Shown: positions 5,942 to 8,735 of the stretch, in pieces
Numbering within the stretch: the first letter of the stretch is position 1
Layout: each line of letters opens with the position of its first letter
Origin: Pseudaeromonas sp041911695
GTDB taxonomy: Bacteria > Pseudomonadota > Gammaproteobacteria > Enterobacterales > Aeromonadaceae
Assembly (NCBI GenBank): GCA_041911695.1
Contig: JAYROM010000066.1
Coordinates: 1 to 8,735, forward strand
DNA: 8,735 nt
Direction: 5' to 3'
The notes under the pieces: model-generated
Told to the model about the DNA's origin: nothing
Databases searched by the model: none
Seen by the model: the letters and a program-made list of their open reading frames with translations, nothing else
Made by a program: the position numbers and the translations under genes

Positions 5942-6496
5942 ATGAAGACCATCGAGGTTGATGACGCGCTCTACCATTACATTGCCAGCCAGACGCTCCA
6001 TATCGGAGAGAGTGCTTCCGCGATACTGCGCCGGCTATTGGACTTAAGCGTCGAGGTGGAATCGGACATGGTCACCGTGCCCGCCACCGAGGATGAACCG
6101 GCCGTGGTGGAACTAGAAGCGGCTGAACCGCTCATCTCGCCAACCGAACGCGACACCCCGGATGCCTTGCTGTCTCTGATGGAAAATGACGGGCTGAACC
6201 AGTTTGATAGCTCAATCGAGCGCCTGATCCACGTTCTGGGGGTGTTGTACCAGATCGATGCGGACGGTTTTCAACGTGCGGCGGATATCCGCGGCCGTAA
6301 ACGTAGCTACTTTGCACTGACCGAAGAGGCCCTTCTGGCGACGGGGAAAACAACAAAACCAAAGCCTGTCACCGGTACACCGTTCTGGATTGTTTCCAAT
6401 ACCAATACCGGTCGCAAGCGCAATATCCTGGCGCAATTGATGCGCAGCATGGGCTTCGATGAAGCTGCCACGCTGGCGTTGTGCGAGAAGATTTGA
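5942..6496 (+). CDS. seqA: Negative modulator of replication initiation SeqA
   Basis: Binds pairs of hemimethylated GATC sites behind the replication fork and at oriC, delaying re-initiation and organising newly made DNA. The product is 184 residues (E. coli 181). The N-terminal oligomerisation domain MKTIEVDDALYHYIASQT...GESASAILRRLL (1-33) is nearly identical to E. coli. A variable acidic linker (about 34-75, rich in Glu, Val, Pro) follows and differs most from E. coli. The C-terminal DNA-binding domain keeps RGRKRSYF (117-124) and the GATC-contacting loop NTNTGRK (153-159). These features imply an active SeqA and therefore a Dam methylase in this organism (inference). It is divergent from ybfF and followed by pgm after 27 nt, as in E. 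coli. The Shine-Dalgarno is weak and distant (AAAGG, 12 nt from ATG). Confidence 0.97.
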   Translation: MKTIEVDDALYHYIASQTLHIGESASAILRRLLDLSVEVESDMVTVPATEDEPAVVELEAAEPLISPTERDTPDALLSLMENDGLNQFDSSIERLIHVLGVLYQIDADGFQRAADIRGRKRSYFALTEEALLATGKTTKPKPVTGTPFWIVSNTNTGRKRNILAQLMRSMGFDEAATLALCEKI

Positions 6497-6512
6497 TTTT
6501 GCATATACAATC

Positions 6513-6518
6513 AGGAAG
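6513..6518 (+). promoter_or_regulatory. Ribosome binding site of pgm
   Basis: AGGAAG lies 5 nt before ATG 6524 (7 nt counted from the AGGA core), in the 27-nt seqA-pgm gap. No terminator or promoter is seen in the gap, which supports co-transcription. Confidence 0.75.
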
Positions 6519-6523
6519 TAACC

Positions 6524-8173
6524 ATGGCTCAACATGCTCACGCCGGTAAGCCGGCTCGTCTGGAAGATCTCACCAATATTCCGCGCCTGATGGCAGCCTA
6601 CTATCTGAACAAGCCGGATATGTCCTGCCCGGAGCAGCGCGTCGCGTTTGGTACCTCTGGGCACCGCGGCAGCTCGCTGGATAGCGCCTTTACCGAATCC
6701 CATATCCTGGCGGTCAGCCAGGCGATTGCCGAGTACCGTGCCGAGCAGGGGATCACCGGTCCGCTGTATATCGGTATGGACACCCATGCCCTGTCCGAGT
6801 CGGCCCTGGCCACGGCAGTGGAAGTGCTGGCGGCCAATGGCGTGCAGGTGCGTATCGAGAAGGGGTTGGGTTACACCCCGACGCCGGTCGTCTCCCACGC
6901 TATCCTGGCCTATAACGGTGCCGGTCATGCCGACAAGGCTGATGGTATCGTCATCACCCCGTCGCACAACCCGCCGGTCGATGGTGGCTTCAAGTACAAC
7001 CCGCCGCATGGTGGCCCGGCCGAGGGCGAGATCACCAAGTGGGTGGAAAACCGCGCCAACGAACTGCTTGAGCAGGGTCTGCAAGGTGTGCGTCGCGTGG
7101 CGTTTGCCGAAGCGCGCAAGCTGCCGAACGTCCAAGAGCATGATTTCATGACCCCGTATATCAATGACCTGGACAAGGTGATTGATATGGAAGCTATCCG
7201 CAAAGCCGGTGTGCGTATCGGTGTTGATCCGCTGGGCGGCTCCGGCGTGGCCTACTGGGATGTGATTGCCAAGACCTATGGCTTGAACATCGAAGTGGTC
7301 AACTATGCGGTCGACCCGACCTTCTCCTTTATGACCCTGGACAAGGATGGCAAGATCCGTATGGACTGCTCCAGCCCGTGGGCCATGGCCAGCCTGATTG
7401 GTCTGAAGGACAAGTTTGATGTAGCGGTGGCCAACGATCCGGATAACGATCGTCACGGTATCGTCTGCAAGAGTGGCCTGATGAATCCGAACCACTATCT
7501 GGCGGTCTCCATCCAGTACCTGTTCACCCATCGTCCGGGCTGGCCAGCCACCGCTGCGGTGGGTAAAACCCTGGTGTCATCGTCGATCATTGATCGCGTG
7601 GCCAGCAGCATCGGTCGTAACCTGAAGGAAGTCCCGGTTGGCTTCAAGTGGTTCGTCGATGGCCTGTTTGACGGTAGCTTCGGTTTCGGGGGCGAAGAGA
7701 GTGCGGGGGCCTCCTTCCTGCGTAAGGATGGTTCAGTCTGGACGACCGACAAGGACGGCATCCTGCTGTGCCTGTTGGCCGCAGAAATCATGGCGGTAAC
7801 CGGCAAGGATCCGCAGACCCATTATGATGAGCTGACCACCCGTTTTGGTGCGCCGCTGTATCGTCGTATCGATGCACCAGCCAACACCGAGCAGAAAGCG
7901 GTCCTCTCCAAGCTGGATCCGGCCATGGTCGAAGCGGCCGAACTGGCGGGTGAACCGATCATTGCCAAGCTGACTGCAGCACCGGGCAACGGTGCGGCGA
8001 TCGGTGGCCTGAAGGTGGTGACCGAGAATGGCTGGTTCGCGGCGCGTCCGAGCGGTACCGAGTCTATCTATAAGATCTATATGGAAAGTTTCAAGGGCGA
8101 AGCCCATCTGGATCGTATCCAGAAGGAAGCCCAAGAGATTGTTTCCGCTGCCCTGGCGAAAGCCGGCGTCTGA
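6524..8173 (+). CDS. pgm: Phosphoglucomutase (alpha-D-glucose-1,6-bisphosphate-dependent)
   Basis: Interconverts glucose-1-phosphate and glucose-6-phosphate in the cytoplasm, linking glycolysis to glycogen and to UDP-glucose for envelope polysaccharides. The 549-residue product is the size of E. coli Pgm (546) and similar throughout, with the start MAQHAHAGKPARLEDL aligned. All four active-site signatures of the phosphohexomutase family are present. The phosphoserine loop TPSHNPP puts catalytic Ser at 147. The Mg-binding loop DPDNDRHG carries Asp305, Asp307 and Asp309; the Asn at 308 replaces the Tyr of E. coli and is not a metal ligand. The sugar-binding loop GEESAG is at 390-395, and the phosphate-binding loop RPSGTE at 508-513. 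It is second gene after seqA and ends in a strong terminator. Confidence 0.98.
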   Translation: MAQHAHAGKPARLEDLTNIPRLMAAYYLNKPDMSCPEQRVAFGTSGHRGSSLDSAFTESHILAVSQAIAEYRAEQGITGPLYIGMDTHALSESALATAVEVLAANGVQVRIEKGLGYTPTPVVSHAILAYNGAGHADKADGIVITPSHNPPVDGGFKYNPPHGGPAEGEITKWVENRANELLEQGLQGVRRVAFAEARKLPNVQEHDFMTPYINDLDKVIDMEAIRKAGVRIGVDPLGGSGVAYWDVIAKTYGLNIEVVNYAVDPTFSFMTLDKDGKIRMDCSSPWAMASLIGLKDKFDVAVANDPDNDRHGIVCKSGLMNPNHYLAVSIQYLFTHRPGWPATAAVGKTLVSSSIIDRVASSIGRNLKEVPVGFKWFVDGLFDGSFGFGGEESAGASFLRKDGSVWTTDKDGILLCLLAAEIMAVTGKDPQTHYDELTTRFGAPLYRRIDAPANTEQKAVLSKLDPAMVEAAELAGEPIIAKLTAAPGNGAAIGGLKVVTENGWFAARPSGTESIYKIYMESFKGEAHLDRIQKEAQEIVSAALAKAGV

Positions 8174-8182
8174 GCAAGTCAC

Positions 8183-8203
8183 TGGGCGTGTTGACCACGC
8201 CCA
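8183..8203 (+). repeat. Hairpin in the pgm 3' untranslated region
   Basis: TGGGCGTG (8183-8190) and CACGCCCA (8196-8203) form a perfect 8-bp stem with a 5-nt loop. It starts 10 nt after the pgm stop and has no T-run. It probably protects the 3' end or assists the terminator that follows (inference). Confidence 0.6.
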
Positions 8204-8222
8204 CCGCCATAGCAGATAACAG

Positions 8223-8258
8223 AACGGGCCGGCAGGGCAACTTGCCGGCCCGTTTTTT
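8223..8258 (+). terminator. Rho-independent terminator of seqA-pgm
   Basis: AACGGGCCGGCA (8223-8234) pairs perfectly with TGCCGGCCCGTT (8243-8254) over an 8-nt loop, and the T-run reaches 8258. It is the end of the seqA-pgm transcript. Confidence 0.95.
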
Positions 8259-8476
8259 GCTGTTTTGTTGCTGGCTGTTCATGGATAACGCGCCATCATC
8301 GCGGGCTTAGGGGCGGCGGATAGCGGCCCGCATCGTTGCATGCCAGATGCCCTGGCATTGGCAGGTTGAGCTCGCCTTGTTGTGGACTGCGCAAACTGTA
8401 AAACATCTGTTACTGTATGATAACACTCTGTTGCGAAGAGGTCGGTTGAGTGCGCAGTACGAGGGAGGCGTTGAAA

Positions 8477-8545
8477 ATGTCTGAAAATGACGGGGAAGGG
8501 TTGAAATCGCTTTCTGGGGTAATCAACAGCGCCTTATTTTCATGA
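8477..8545 (+). CDS. Possible 22-residue small protein, unrecognised
   Basis: ATG 8477 opens MSENDGEGLKSLSGVINSALFS and a TGA at 8543-8545. A strong Shine-Dalgarno, GGGAGG (8463-8468), lies 8 nt upstream. The peptide is mildly acidic at its N-terminus and hydrophobic at its end; no family is recognised. The upstream region has an inverted repeat, TGTTA-N8-TAACA (8408-8425), overlapping a possible -10, TATGAT (8416-8421), but no good -35. It could be a real small protein, a leader peptide for a gene beyond the window, or chance. Confidence 0.25.
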   Translation: MSENDGEGLKSLSGVINSALFS

Positions 8546-8566
8546 ATTTTCAAGAGTTTTCAAGAT
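8537..8566. repeat. Three tandem 10-bp direct repeats
   Basis: TTTTCATGAA, TTTTCAAGAG and TTTTCAAGAT lie end to end (8537-8546, 8547-8556, 8557-8566). All three share TTTTCA at exactly 10-bp spacing, about one helical turn. This is the arrangement of response-regulator half-sites such as those of the OmpR/PhoB family. No regulator is assigned. Confidence 0.65.
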
Positions 8567-8648
8567 AGCTGAATCACGAATTTCATTTATTAAGAGCGTG
8601 GTTGGTTATCTGTATGAAAAATAAAGTATTTTTGTTTCTTAATTATTT

Positions 8649-8669
8649 TGAAACATGAAAATAGTTTCA
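8649..8669. repeat. Inverted repeat TGAAAC-N9-GTTTCA
   Basis: Perfect 6-bp arms, TGAAAC (8649-8654) and GTTTCA (8664-8669), around a 9-bp AT-rich spacer. The geometry suits a dimeric DNA-binding protein or a small hairpin without a T-run. In AT-rich DNA a chance origin is possible. Confidence 0.4.
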
Positions 8670-8735
8670 TTGCTCATGTATCCGGTTACCAAAAGAAAAT
8701 GTGAGCTGGATTAGATTTCGTAGCAGGCTGATTGG

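Larger units (their letters stand above)
8259..8735. other. Non-coding right end, becoming AT-rich; no recognisable gene
   Basis: I find no protein family, tRNA or mobile element in these 477 bases. The first part, to about 8520, has ordinary composition, with an imperfect hairpin at 8341-8363 (TGCCA-G-ATGCC pairing with GGCATTGGCA). From 8521 to 8700 the GC content drops to about 28% by hand count. This part holds three 10-bp direct repeats (8537-8566), an AT hairpin (8617-8633) and an inverted repeat TGAAAC-N9-GTTTCA (8649-8669). It may be the control region of a gene beyond the window, or the edge of acquired DNA (inference). Confidence 0.6.

Noticed and set aside
6226..6256. Two GATC sites 27 bp apart inside seqA as a SeqA binding pair
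   Set aside because: The spacing would be allowed for SeqA, but such pairs are common by chance in coding DNA and nothing else marks this one.
6212..7531. 439-codon open frame on the minus strand across seqA and pgm
   Set aside because: It is antisense to two genes with complete family signatures, starts inside one and ends in the other, and its predicted protein is His/Gln/Arg-rich with no recognisable fold. GC-rich codon bias commonly leaves this antisense frame open.
8614..8658. 14-codon ORF MKNKVFLFLNYFET resembling a signal-peptide start
   Set aside because: No ribosome binding site precedes it, it stops after 14 codons, and its first part is the AAAAATA/TATTTTT hairpin; chance in AT-rich DNA is more likely.

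Overview
The window is a core chromosomal segment of a gammaproteobacterium. All eight recognisable genes, in order nagE > glnS > < fur < fldA < ybfE < ybfF | seqA > pgm >, follow the Escherichia coli order and orientation around glnS-fur-seqA-pgm as I know it. E. coli carries the chitoporin genes chiP and chiQ between glnS and fur; here they are absent. The presence of seqA (confined to Dam-methylating gammaproteobacteria), the GC-rich codon use and the sequence divergence from E. coli suggest Aeromonadales, probably Aeromonas or a close relative. The genus is an inference.

Layout. 1-1310: 3' part of nagE, a GlcNAc phosphotransferase permease ending after its IIB domain, closed by a textbook terminator (1343-1377). 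1499-3160: glnS, complete; its reading frame stays open upstream to 1340, but the true start is 1499. 3172-3237: a double hairpin between the convergent glnS and fur, usable from both sides. 3282-3722: fur on the minus strand with its own promoter. 3945-4469 fldA, 4515-4811 ybfE and 4991-5755 ybfF lie on the minus strand, transcribed ybfF to fldA, with a terminator after fldA separating them from fur. 5756-5941: divergent control region between ybfF and seqA, holding a clear seqA promoter and a long unassigned inverted repeat. 5942-6496 seqA and 6524-8173 pgm form a two-gene unit ending in two hairpins, the second a strong terminator (8223-8258). 8259-8735: no recognisable gene. This last stretch turns sharply AT-rich from about 8520 (about 28% GC by hand count over 8521-8700) and contains a 22-codon ORF with a good ribosome binding site, three tandem 10-bp direct repeats and other inverted repeats.

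Functionally the window combines sugar uptake and hexose-phosphate metabolism (nagE, pgm), translation (glnS), iron regulation (fur), low-potential electron transfer (fldA), replication control (seqA), an esterase (ybfF) and a small DNA-binding-type protein (ybfE). I see no mobile element, CRISPR array, tRNA or rRNA, and no sign of a new multi-gene system. The less expected signals are regulatory: the near-perfect 25-nt inverted repeat at the seqA promoter, the structured ybfE leader, and the repeat-bearing AT-rich stretch at the right end.
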